A stretch of DNA of 64,000 bases from Candidatus Rifleibacteriota bacterium (GTDB taxonomy: Bacteria; Muiribacteriota; Ozemobacteria; Ozemobacterales; Ozemobacteraceae). This document shows, one piece after another, positions 56,831 to 64,000 of the stretch. A model generated the notes under the pieces. The model was not told where the DNA came from. It did no database searches and was given only the letters and a program-made list of their open reading frames with translations. Position numbers and translations under genes: made by a program. How positions within the stretch are numbered: the stretch's first letter is position 1; every line of letters starts with the position of its first letter. The DNA lies in the NCBI GenBank assembly GCA_012517355.1, contig JAAYVD010000134.1:124001-188000 (forward strand), read 5' to 3'.

Positions 56831-59676
56831 GCGAGATCGTCGAGCAGAAGATCCAGGAGATCTGCACCGAAACCGCCAACCGCCTTGCCCCCCTGGTCGG
56901 CTCCAACGCCAGCCTGCCGGTACAGGCCCAGGTGGTCCGGATCCTGGCCAAGACCCACGTCCCCGCCGTGACCGACAAGGTCGTGGCTTTTTTCCAGGCC
57001 CACCCGAACCTCGAGGAGTCGATCCTCGCCGCGGCCGAGCTGCCCGCCGAGACCGCCGTCCCCCTGCTGACGACCCAGCTCCGCACGCGGTTCGCCGAGA
57101 ACCGCGACATCATCGCCGAGCAACTGGGCCGGTTCAAGACCCCCACCACCTTCGAGACCCTGCGCGAACTGCTGGACGACGAGGACCGCCATGTCCGGTA
57201 CCAGGCGGCCCAGAGCCTGTTCTCGCAGGGGGGCCGCGAGGCCGCCCTGGCCCTGTGCAAGTACATCTCCGACCCCGACGAATGGATCTCGATGACCATC
57301 CTGAAGATGCTCTGCCGCCTCAAGGAACACGAGTCCATCCCGTTCCTGGCCGAGCAGTTCACGAAGGACACCGACATCCGCCGCAAGGCCCAGATGGTCA
57401 GCTTCCTGTCGTTGTTCCGCAGTGTGACCCTGGTCAACATCTTCGACGAGGGACTGAAGGGGAAGGACGCCCGCCTGAAGGCCAACTCCATCGAAGCCAT
57501 CGGCGACCTCGAACTGCCGCAACGCGAGATCAAGCAGCGCATCCAGCCCTTCCTGCAGGACCCCAACAACCGCATCCGGGCCAACGCCATCCTGGCCCTC
57601 GCCCGCAGCGAGCCCGAAACGATCCGGCCCGAGATCGTCCAGATGGTCGCCTCGAGCGACGTCCAGCTGCGGCGCAGCGCGGCCTACATCCTGGGCCAGA
57701 TCAGCCCGGCGGGCAACGAGGAACTGGTCGAGAAGCTGATCGTCGACGCCTCGCAGGACGTGCGCAAGCGCATGGTCCTGTCGCTGAAGCCGTTCCCCGC
57801 CGAATTCGTCCAGCGCCAGCTCGAGCGCACGGCCACCGACCAGAGCAAGTGGATCCGCAAGTTCTCGATCGAGCAGGCCGCCCTGTTCCCCGCCTTCCCC
57901 AAGGCGATCGTCATCAAACAGTTGCGGGCCGAAACCGCCTACCCCAACCTGGTGGCCTGCATGGACTTCTTCGGCAAGCACCCCGATGAAGAGGCCGCCC
58001 GCCTGATCCGGCAACGGGTCAAGGACAAGCGCGACCAGGTGGTGTCCGGCGTCATCCGCGCGATCGGCGCCATGTACGGCATCAAGGGCCTGCAGGCGAT
58101 CGCCCCGCAGGTCAACTACAAGGATCCGAAGATCCTGAAGGGGTTCGTGGTCACCCATTTCAGCCTGGGGGGCCTCGACATCCTGCCGTCCATCCTCGAG
58201 AAGACCGTCCAGGTCAAGGGCTCCGCCAGCGACAACCCCTACCTCGCCTCCATCGAAGGCTGCATCGAGCTCCTCCAACAGAAGGCGAAGATGCCCAAGG
58301 AGCTGCTGGCGGAACTGTCCCGCCTGCCGCCCATTCCCGAACCCGTTCCCGAACCGGTGCCGGTCGTGCACGCCCCGCCCCCGGTCACCGTCCCCGCGAG
58401 CCGCCCGCACGCCATTCCCACCCCTGCCGCCGGCGGGGCCATGCCGGCCATTCCTCCCATCCCGCCCATCCCAGGCCTGGAGGAAGGCCTTCCCCCCGCC
58501 CCCGCGGCTGCCGCCACCGGACAGCCGGCCGAACCCCGCCCGAAGGCCAAGGCCAAACCCAAGATCCCGGCCGAATTCCAGGCCGGCCTCAAATTCTACA
58601 ACCTGGGCAAGTACGCCAAGGCCCGCAAGGCCTTCGAAACCGCCCTGGAAGCCCATCCCAAGCTGGTCAAGGCCTGCCTCTACCTGGGCCTGATCTGCTA
58701 CGAGGACAAGGATTACGAACGGGCCCGCGAGCACCTGCTCCGGTTCCTGGGCAAGGAACCCGGCCACAAGAAGGCCACTTCCATCCTGGTCAAGATCCTC
58801 AAGAACCTGCGGGAGTGGCCCACCCTGGTCGGCACCCTGGAGGGCATCCTGGGCCCCGATTTCACCTGCGAGGAAGGCAACCTCCGGCTGGCCAAGGAAC
58901 TGGGCAGCGCCTACATCTTCTGCCGCAACTTCTCCCAGGCCAAGGTCGTGCTGGAAAAGGTCTTCCGGGTCGATCCCACCGACTCCCAGTCGAACTACCA
59001 CCTGGCGATGTCCTGTTTCCACCTCAAGGAGTTCACCAAGGCGGAGTCCCTCCTCCGCGACATCCTCCGCCAGGTGCCCAAGGGCGACCGGCTGCACATG
59101 ATGGCCGAGTCGCTCATGGACAAGATCCGCCAGACCCTCACCACCGGCCTGGGCGCCACCGAGCCCCGCCAGCCGGAGCCCCGGCCGGCGGAGTCGCTGC
59201 ACGAAACCCCGGCCGCCCCCGAGCCCAGGCCGGAGGCCCCGCCCCCCCTCGACCTGGGTGACGACCTCGGCGGAACCATGGGTTCCGCTGCCGGCGCCGA
59301 AAAGCCGTTCCTCGACCTCAACGAGCTCGACGTCGATGTCCTCCAGGAGGACGGGAAGACCCCAGAGTCACCGGCCCCCGAGCCGCTCGATCTCGGCCCC
59401 TCCCTTTTCGAGCCCATTCCCGGCCCCCCCGGCGCCCCGTCTGACGAAGGCCCCTCCCTGACCTTTTTGGGAGACCTCCCCCCGGCCTCCGGCGAGGACG
59501 AGGAGACGCCCAGCATCACCATGCCCGGGACGCTCGACGATCTTCCCCCCGCGCCGAAGAAACCCCTGGTGTCGCCCATCCCGGTGCGGCCGAAAGGCCC
59601 CCCCAAGAAACCGGACGACGATCCCCCCGATGGCCAGGGCAACAACGGCGGCGGTTTCAAACTGCCTTCGCTGTAA
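56827..59676 (+). CDS. HEAT- and TPR-repeat protein linked to pilT genes
   Basis: A 949-residue protein. HEAT repeats fill residues ~1-490 (DEDRHVRYQAAQSLFSQGGR, QLRRSAAYILGQISPAGNEE), a Pro-rich linker (about 500-565) leads to a TPR block (about 575-790, LKFYNLGKYAKARKAFETAL), and a long disordered acidic/Pro tail follows. ATG (56827-56829) overlaps the previous stop as ATGA, so it is made with the retraction ATPases. It is probably a large scaffold for the pilus motor. No catalytic motif is seen. Confidence 0.8.
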   Translation: MSEIVEQKIQEICTETANRLAPLVGSNASLPVQAQVVRILAKTHVPAVTDKVVAFFQAHPNLEESILAAAELPAETAVPLLTTQLRTRFAENRDIIAEQLGRFKTPTTFETLRELLDDEDRHVRYQAAQSLFSQGGREAALALCKYISDPDEWISMTILKMLCRLKEHESIPFLAEQFTKDTDIRRKAQMVSFLSLFRSVTLVNIFDEGLKGKDARLKANSIEAIGDLELPQREIKQRIQPFLQDPNNRIRANAILALARSEPETIRPEIVQMVASSDVQLRRSAAYILGQISPAGNEELVEKLIVDASQDVRKRMVLSLKPFPAEFVQRQLERTATDQSKWIRKFSIEQAALFPAFPKAIVIKQLRAETAYPNLVACMDFFGKHPDEEAARLIRQRVKDKRDQVVSGVIRAIGAMYGIKGLQAIAPQVNYKDPKILKGFVVTHFSLGGLDILPSILEKTVQVKGSASDNPYLASIEGCIELLQQKAKMPKELLAELSRLPPIPEPVPEPVPVVHAPPPVTVPASRPHAIPTPAAGGAMPAIPPIPPIPGLEEGLPPAPAAAATGQPAEPRPKAKAKPKIPAEFQAGLKFYNLGKYAKARKAFETALEAHPKLVKACLYLGLICYEDKDYERAREHLLRFLGKEPGHKKATSILVKILKNLREWPTLVGTLEGILGPDFTCEEGNLRLAKELGSAYIFCRNFSQAKVVLEKVFRVDPTDSQSNYHLAMSCFHLKEFTKAESLLRDILRQVPKGDRLHMMAESLMDKIRQTLTTGLGATEPRQPEPRPAESLHETPAAPEPRPEAPPPLDLGDDLGGTMGSAAGAEKPFLDLNELDVDVLQEDGKTPESPAPEPLDLGPSLFEPIPGPPGAPSDEGPSLTFLGDLPPASGEDEETPSITMPGTLDDLPPAPKKPLVSPIPVRPKGPPKKPDDDPPDGQGNNGGGFKLPSL

Positions 59677-59690
59677 GGGCCCATAGGGAA

Positions 59691-59720
59691 TCACCACAGA
59701 GACACAAAGGCACCACACCC
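59691..59720. other. CACAGAG-type intergenic motif
   Basis: CACCACAGAGACACAAAGGC followed by ACCACACC. I recall a widely scattered intergenic sequence of this CACAGAGACACAGAG type in many bacteria; its function is unknown. It is a single copy here, just after the HEAT-TPR gene. The remainder of the 59677-59953 gap holds the proS promoter. Confidence 0.4.
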
Positions 59721-59873
59721 ACAACAGGGAGCAAGGCGAGGGCTGCCCTTCTCGCCCTCTGGGTCCACCCGATCTTCCTCCCCACCGGCTCCTCATGGTC
59801 CTTCCCTGCCGCCGTGCCGCGGCGGCGGATCCGCTTCTCCGCGTGGGAAGAGGCTCGAGACCGGCATCCCGGC

Positions 59874-59902
59874 TTGACAGGCGGGACGGCCGCTCCTATA
59901 AT
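59874..59902 (+). promoter_or_regulatory. consensus sigma-70 promoter of proS
   Basis: TTGACA (59874-59879), exactly 17 bases, TATAAT (59897-59902). Both hexamers are perfect. The start is predicted near 59909, leaving a ~45-nt leader to the ATG at 59954. Confidence 0.85.
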
Positions 59903-59953
59903 TCGCAGATCAGACCCCCTCCGATTCCAATTCTGAAAGGCCGTCGAACACCC

Positions 59954-61402
59954 ATGGACAAACCTTCCGCCGACAAGAAGACCCTGGATGCCATCACCCC
60001 CAAGTCGCAGGACATCTCACGTTGGTATACCGACGTGGTGACCAAGGCGCGGCTCGCCGACTATTCGCCCATCAAGGGCTGCATGGTCATCCGCCCCTAC
60101 GGCTACGCCATCTGGGAGAGCATCCAGAAACTCCTCGACGCGGAGTTCAAGAGGACCGGCCACGTCAATGCCTACTTCCCCCTGTTCATCCCCGAGAGCT
60201 TTTTGACCAAGGAAGCCGAGCACGTCGAGGGGTTCGCCCCCGAGGTCGCCTGGGTCACCCAGGGCGGCAAGGAGATCCTGGAGGAGAAGCTCGCCATCCG
60301 GCCGACCTCCGAGGCCATCATCGGCCACATGTATGCCAAGTGGATCGAGAGCTACCGCGACCTGCCGATCCTGATCAACCAATGGGCCAACGTGGTGCGC
60401 TGGGAGAAGGTCACGCGGCCCTTCCTGCGGACCACCGAGTTCCTCTGGCAGGAGGGCCACACCGCCCATCGCACCCACGAGGAGGCGAAGGAGGAAGTGG
60501 CGCGCATGCTCGAGGTCTACCGCCGGTTCGTCGAGGACGACCTGGCCATCGCGCTGGTCACCGGCGAGAAGAGCCAGAAGGAGAAGTTCGCCGGCGCCCT
60601 CAACACCTTCACCATCGAAGCCCTGATGCCCGACGGACAGGCCCTGCAGTCCGGCACTTCGCACGACCTGGGGCAGAATTTCGCCAAGGCGTTCGACATC
60701 AAGTTCCTCGATTCCGACGGGGAACGCAAATTCGTCTGGACCACCTCGTGGGGCATGTCGACCCGCATCATCGGCGCGGTCATCATGACCCACGGCGATG
60801 ACAAGGGCCTGCGGTTGCCGCCGCGCATCGCGCCCACCCAGGCGGTCGTCATCCCCATCGTCTACAAAGAGGCCGCCCCCGTCCTCGAGAAGGCGAAGCA
60901 GCTGCGGCAGCGGCTCGTCGACCGCGGCTGGCGCATCCACCTCGACGACCGCGACGGCTTCAAACCCGGCTGGAAGTATGCCGAGTACGAGATGATGGGC
61001 GTTCCCCTGCGCGTCGAGATCGGGCAGAAGGACATGGAAAAGGGCCAGGTCTGCCTCGTGCGGCGCGACACCGGCGAGAAGGCCTTCGTGCCCGACGCCT
61101 CGCTCGAGACCGAGGTCGAGCGCCTGCTGGGCGAGATCCAGAAGAACCTCCACACCCAGGCGAAGGAAATTCTGCGCAGCCGCACCTTCCCCGCCGCCAC
61201 CTTCGAGGAGTTCGTCCAGGTCATCAAGGAGAAGCACGGCATGGCCGAGGTCGGTTGGTGTGGCCAGCCCGCCTGCGAAGACCGGTTCAAGGCCGAGGTC
61301 GGCGCCACCATCCGCTGCCTGTGCGAGACCGCCCCCCGCGGGCCCTGCGTGGTCTGCCAGGCCCCCGCCACCCGCCAGGTCTTCGTGGCCCGCGCCTACT
61401 GA
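59954..61402 (+). CDS. proS: prolyl-tRNA synthetase, archaeal/eukaryotic type
   Basis: A 482-residue class II synthetase that charges tRNA-Pro. It starts MDKPSADKKTLDAITPK. Motif 2 is RTTEFLWQEGHTAH, motif 3 region SWGMSTRIIGAVIMTHGDDK. A C-terminal domain has a zinc-binding set of cysteines (WCGQPACE, RCLCE, CVVC). The absence of the large INS editing domain and the presence of the C-terminal zinc domain mark the archaeal/eukaryotic-like ProRS found in some bacteria. A perfect promoter is 52 bp upstream. The ribosome site is weak (AAAGG at a distance). Confidence 0.95.
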   Translation: MDKPSADKKTLDAITPKSQDISRWYTDVVTKARLADYSPIKGCMVIRPYGYAIWESIQKLLDAEFKRTGHVNAYFPLFIPESFLTKEAEHVEGFAPEVAWVTQGGKEILEEKLAIRPTSEAIIGHMYAKWIESYRDLPILINQWANVVRWEKVTRPFLRTTEFLWQEGHTAHRTHEEAKEEVARMLEVYRRFVEDDLAIALVTGEKSQKEKFAGALNTFTIEALMPDGQALQSGTSHDLGQNFAKAFDIKFLDSDGERKFVWTTSWGMSTRIIGAVIMTHGDDKGLRLPPRIAPTQAVVIPIVYKEAAPVLEKAKQLRQRLVDRGWRIHLDDRDGFKPGWKYAEYEMMGVPLRVEIGQKDMEKGQVCLVRRDTGEKAFVPDASLETEVERLLGEIQKNLHTQAKEILRSRTFPAATFEEFVQVIKEKHGMAEVGWCGQPACEDRFKAEVGATIRCLCETAPRGPCVVCQAPATRQVFVARAY

Positions 61403-61475
61403 CGTTCCCCGGCGGGGCCGGCCCGGCCCCGCCGGTTTCCCGATTCCACCGAGAGGATCGCAACGAGCAACCGGC

Positions 61476-62975
61476 ATGGAACTGAACCTCAAACGCCTCC
61501 TGAAAGACCTGGCCAACCCGGACGACGACCTGCGGGCGCTGTCGGCCATGACCCTGATGAAGATCGACCTGCCCGACCGGCAGTCCCGCGACGAGGTCAT
61601 CGGCATCCTGATGAAGGCCACCAAGGACAAGAACGTCGCCGTGCGGTTCTTCGCCCGCAAGGCGATCGACAAGCTTCGCCAGGCCAACCTCCAGGAGGAG
61701 GGGCTGGCGCCCCGGCCTTCCCCCGACAAGGGGCTCGATTCCGAGAACTTCGAGGAGCGCGTGGCCGCCGTCCTGCAGATCGCCCGCGACGGCAAGGCGG
61801 AGTTCAAGGACCGCCTGACCGCCATGCTCAAGACCGAACGGCACGACTTCGTGAAGGCCTCGCTGATCAGCGGCCTGAAGCGGTTCCTGACCAAGGACGA
61901 GGCGGGCCTGCTGAGCCCGTTCCTGACCGACCCCGACAGCCGGGTGCGGTCGAACACCATCGAGGCCCTCGAGTTCCTGAAGGCCGAGGACGCCATCCCC
62001 GCCCTGTTCACCGCCCTGCAGGATCCCGACAACCGTATCCGGGCCGTGGCGGCCAAGGCCCTGCAGGCCTTCGGCGAAGAGAAGGTCTTCGCGGAACTGA
62101 AGAAGATGCTGGGCTCGAACGAGGACTGGCTGAAGGGAAGCGCCATCTATGCGTTGTCGCACATCCAGGCGGGGGAAGCGATCACCCTGCTGATCGAGGC
62201 CGCCAAGGCGGCCGGCTCGCCGCCCGACACCCGCATCAAAGCCTGCATCGCCCTGGCCAACTACCAGGACACCACCTCGTACGGATTTTTGAAATACACC
62301 GCCACCACCGGCGAAGAGCCCTACAAGAGCACCGCCCTGCGGGCCCTGAAACTGTTCGAGGAGAAGTTCGGCGGGGCCCCCCCCACCAGCACCATCGTGG
62401 CCGCCCCGGCCGAAGAGTCCCCCAAACCCGACCCGAAGAAACCCGACAAGGCCCCCCCGGCCCAGGACCTCGCCGGCACGGTCTCCCAATACTTCCGGAA
62501 AGGGAAGGAGGAGGCGATCGGGCTGTCCGAGAAGGCGGCCATCAGCTTCGTCGTCAGCGATCTCCAGAAGGAGCAGGCCGAGCTCCAGAAGGAGGCGGGG
62601 CGGGTCGTGTTCGAGATGTACCAGCAGGGCGACCTGCAGATCTCGGAGCTGCTGACCATCGGCCACGAGATTTTGCGCATGAACTACTACATCCAGAAAT
62701 ACACCGACGAGGAGGGCGGGGCCCAGCCGGCCAAGAAGGAGGGCTTCTTCGCCCAGCTGAAGGGCCTGTTCACCAAGAGCGAGCCCAAAAACCCGAAAGC
62801 GCTCCAGGCGGAACGGTTCACCCAGAAGCGCGAGGAGCTGTTCCAGAAACTGGGCGGGGCGGCCTTCCGGCGGTTCGCCAACAAGGAGTTCACCTCGTCG
62901 TTGATCGAAGGCTACTTCACCTCCTACCAGAAACTCGAGGAAAAGCTGCTGAAGGAAAAGCAGCGCATGCCCTGA
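61476..62975 (+). CDS. HEAT-repeat protein with C-terminal helical domain
   Basis: A 499-residue protein. HEAT repeats occupy residues ~1-300 (DLRALSAMTLMKIDLP, SRVRSNTIEALEFLKAEDAI, RIRAVAAKALQAFGEEKVF). After a Pro/Lys linker (about 310-340) a coiled helical region (AISFVVSDLQKEQAELQKEA) and a Lys-rich segment (KKEGFFAQLKGLFTKSEPKN) follow. Function unknown; probably a protein-binding scaffold. It lies 73 bp after proS and 73 bp before apt, same strand. Confidence 0.8.
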   Translation: MELNLKRLLKDLANPDDDLRALSAMTLMKIDLPDRQSRDEVIGILMKATKDKNVAVRFFARKAIDKLRQANLQEEGLAPRPSPDKGLDSENFEERVAAVLQIARDGKAEFKDRLTAMLKTERHDFVKASLISGLKRFLTKDEAGLLSPFLTDPDSRVRSNTIEALEFLKAEDAIPALFTALQDPDNRIRAVAAKALQAFGEEKVFAELKKMLGSNEDWLKGSAIYALSHIQAGEAITLLIEAAKAAGSPPDTRIKACIALANYQDTTSYGFLKYTATTGEEPYKSTALRALKLFEEKFGGAPPTSTIVAAPAEESPKPDPKKPDKAPPAQDLAGTVSQYFRKGKEEAIGLSEKAAISFVVSDLQKEQAELQKEAGRVVFEMYQQGDLQISELLTIGHEILRMNYYIQKYTDEEGGAQPAKKEGFFAQLKGLFTKSEPKNPKALQAERFTQKREELFQKLGGAAFRRFANKEFTSSLIEGYFTSYQKLEEKLLKEKQRMP

Positions 62976-63048
62976 CCCGCCAGGCCCCCTGACCCGCGCC
63001 ACGCCTGCCTGACCCGCCCGACCCACCATTTCCGAACCGGAGGCTGCC

Positions 63049-63561
63049 ATGGACCTGAAACTGTTCATCCGCGACGTCCCCGACTTTCCCAAGCCCGGCA
63101 TCATCTTCAAGGACCTGACCCCCCTCCTCCGGGATCCGGCCGCCTTCGCCGAAGCCATGGAGCACCTGGCCGCGCACTACCGCGGCTCGCGGATCAAGGC
63201 CGTGGCCGGGGTCGAATCGCGCGGGTTCATCGTCGGCACCGCGCTGGCCCTCGACCTGGGGGTCGGCTTCATCCCCCTGCGCAAACCCGGAAAACTGCCC
63301 TACAAGACCATCCGTCAGGAATACAGCCTGGAATACGGCACCGACGCCATCGAGATCCACCAGGACGCCATCACCCGCGGCGACCGCATCCTGCTCGTCG
63401 ACGACCTGCTGGCCACGGGCGGCACGGCGCGCGCCGGCGCCGATCTGATCAAGAAGCTCGGCGGGGAGCTGGTTGGCATCGCCTTCCTGATCGAGCTGGC
63501 CTTCCTGAAAGGCCGCGAAAAACTGGCCGGTGAGCAGGTATTCAGCCTGCTCACCTTCTGA
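63049..63561 (+). CDS. apt: adenine phosphoribosyltransferase
   Basis: A 170-residue type I phosphoribosyltransferase that converts adenine and PRPP to AMP. The PRPP-binding motif [15 protein letters not shown] is at about residues 115-129, preceded by the adenine-site segment [18 protein letters not shown] and the flexible loop ([13 protein letters not shown]). Length and order match Apt. It ends 12 bp before a HEAT gene. Confidence 0.95.
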   Translation: MDLKLFIRDVPDFPKPGIIFKDLTPLLRDPAAFAEAMEHLAAHYRGSRIKAVAGVESRGFIVGTALALDLGVGFIPLRKPGKLPYKTIRQEYSLEYGTDAIEIHQDAITRGDRILLVDDLLATGGTARAGADLIKKLGGELVGIAFLIELAFLKGREKLAGEQVFSLLTF

Positions 63562-63573
63562 GCGGAGGCCCCT

Positions 63574-64000
63574 GTGTCTTCCCGCGCCGCCTTCCGCCAG
63601 TTTCTCGACGAACTGACCCACCCCGCCTGGGAACACCGCTTCCTGGCCGCCAAACGTCTGGCCGGCGAGACCGGCCCGGCCGAGTTCGCCGGCCTCACCC
63701 CGGCCCAGCGCGCCGAGACGACCCGCACCCTGCTCCTCATGCTCGAGGATGCCACCGCCCAGGTCCGTTCCCAGGCCGCCGCCGCCCTCGGGCGCCTGGG
63801 CTGCCGGGAGGCCGCCGAACGGCTGGTGACCGCCCTGGCCGATCCCCACGAGTGGGTCCGCGTCCAGGTCGGAGAGGCCCTCGCCCGGCTGGGCACCCCC
63901 GACCTCGCCCCCATGGTGGCGCACCACCTGGAGACCGAGGAGGACCCGCACGTGCGCGCCACCCTGGTCATGACGTTGGGCCAGATCGGCGACGGCAAGA
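63574..64000 (+). CDS. HEAT-repeat protein, truncated by the window end
   Basis: At least 142 codons are present, starting with GTG at 63574-63576, preceded by GGAGG (63564-63568). It has HEAT repeats (DATAQVRSQAAAALGRLGC, PHEWVRVQVGEALARLGT, DPHVRATLVMTLGQIGDGK). It is cotranscribed with apt. Its role is unknown, and the C-terminus lies beyond the window. Confidence 0.8.
   Translation, partial: MSSRAAFRQFLDELTHPAWEHRFLAAKRLAGETGPAEFAGLTPAQRAETTRTLLLMLEDATAQVRSQAAAALGRLGCREAAERLVTALADPHEWVRVQVGEALARLGTPDLAPMVAHHLETEEDPHVRATLVMTLGQIGDGK

Overview
This is a 64-kb, very GC-rich, gene-dense window from a diderm (Gram-negative type) bacterium. It has outer-membrane barrel proteins, OmpA-type peptidoglycan anchors, a type IV pilus (T4P) operon, ftsEX-envC-ctpA and an RseP-type site-2 protease. 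The many HEAT- and TPR-repeat proteins, several pilin-like genes and an archaeal/eukaryotic-type prolyl-tRNA synthetase suggest an uncultured environmental lineage. Riflebacteria/Ozemobacteria is my guess from general gene content and cannot be proven here. I see no rRNA, tRNA, CRISPR array, transposase or prophage.

Layout. (1) 1-3634, minus: a ZnuABC-type metal ABC transporter preceded by an outer-membrane porin-like gene. (2) 3805-9010, minus: a small Cys-containing membrane protein, a DUF89 phosphatase-like protein, an Mrp/NBP35 Fe-S ATPase, a peroxiredoxin, a NifX-type protein and a PLP-dependent trans-sulfuration enzyme with a strong promoter and long leader. (3) 9287-14915, minus: a tightly overlapping set with a PadR regulator, a lone microcompartment-shell (BMC) domain protein, a TsaA/TrmO-like protein, a TauE/SafE permease, and then an ABC-2 transporter with a His-rich TPR partner. 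(4) 15029-27971, minus: the most unusual locus. It holds two paralogous solute-binding proteins fused to OmpA domains, a PspA/IM30 protein, a permease with a periplasmic insert, an ATPase with a 357-residue Pro-rich extension, a membrane coiled-coil protein, an AAA+ ATPase, a Sel1-like protein, an SPFH/band-7 protein and an NAD-kinase-like protein. It looks like an envelope-stress or membrane-maintenance system built around an ABC transporter. (5) 28390-33278: unrecognised outer- and inner-membrane proteins. (6) 33318-46550, minus: pilB-pilM-pilN-pilO-(pilP-like), then a HEAT protein, two giant TPR membrane proteins and an RseP-type protease. (7) 46728-54266, minus: three pilin-like genes, a GxxExxY gene inside a repeat-flanked cassette, ctpA, envC, ftsX and ftsE. 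(8) 54711-64000, plus: two PilT-type ATPases, a HEAT-TPR protein, proS, a HEAT protein, apt and a truncated HEAT protein.

Repeats are the second theme. A degenerate palindromic element (core GGCGCGAAAC/GTTTCGCGCC) appears in or next to at least three genes, in frame, recalling in-frame palindromic elements known from other bacteria. It is tandemly triplicated in the N-terminus of the TauE permease. A separate pyrimidine-rich ~60-bp repeat occurs in inverted pairs around the GxxExxY gene and has supplied the leader of the adjacent pilin. GC palindromes bracket one solute-binding-protein gene, and a 39-bp AT-rich palindrome covers the annotated start of the Sel1-like gene.

Most genes are packed in overlapping (ATGA/GTGA) operons. 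Long open frames on the opposite strand are codon-bias shadows and are not annotated.
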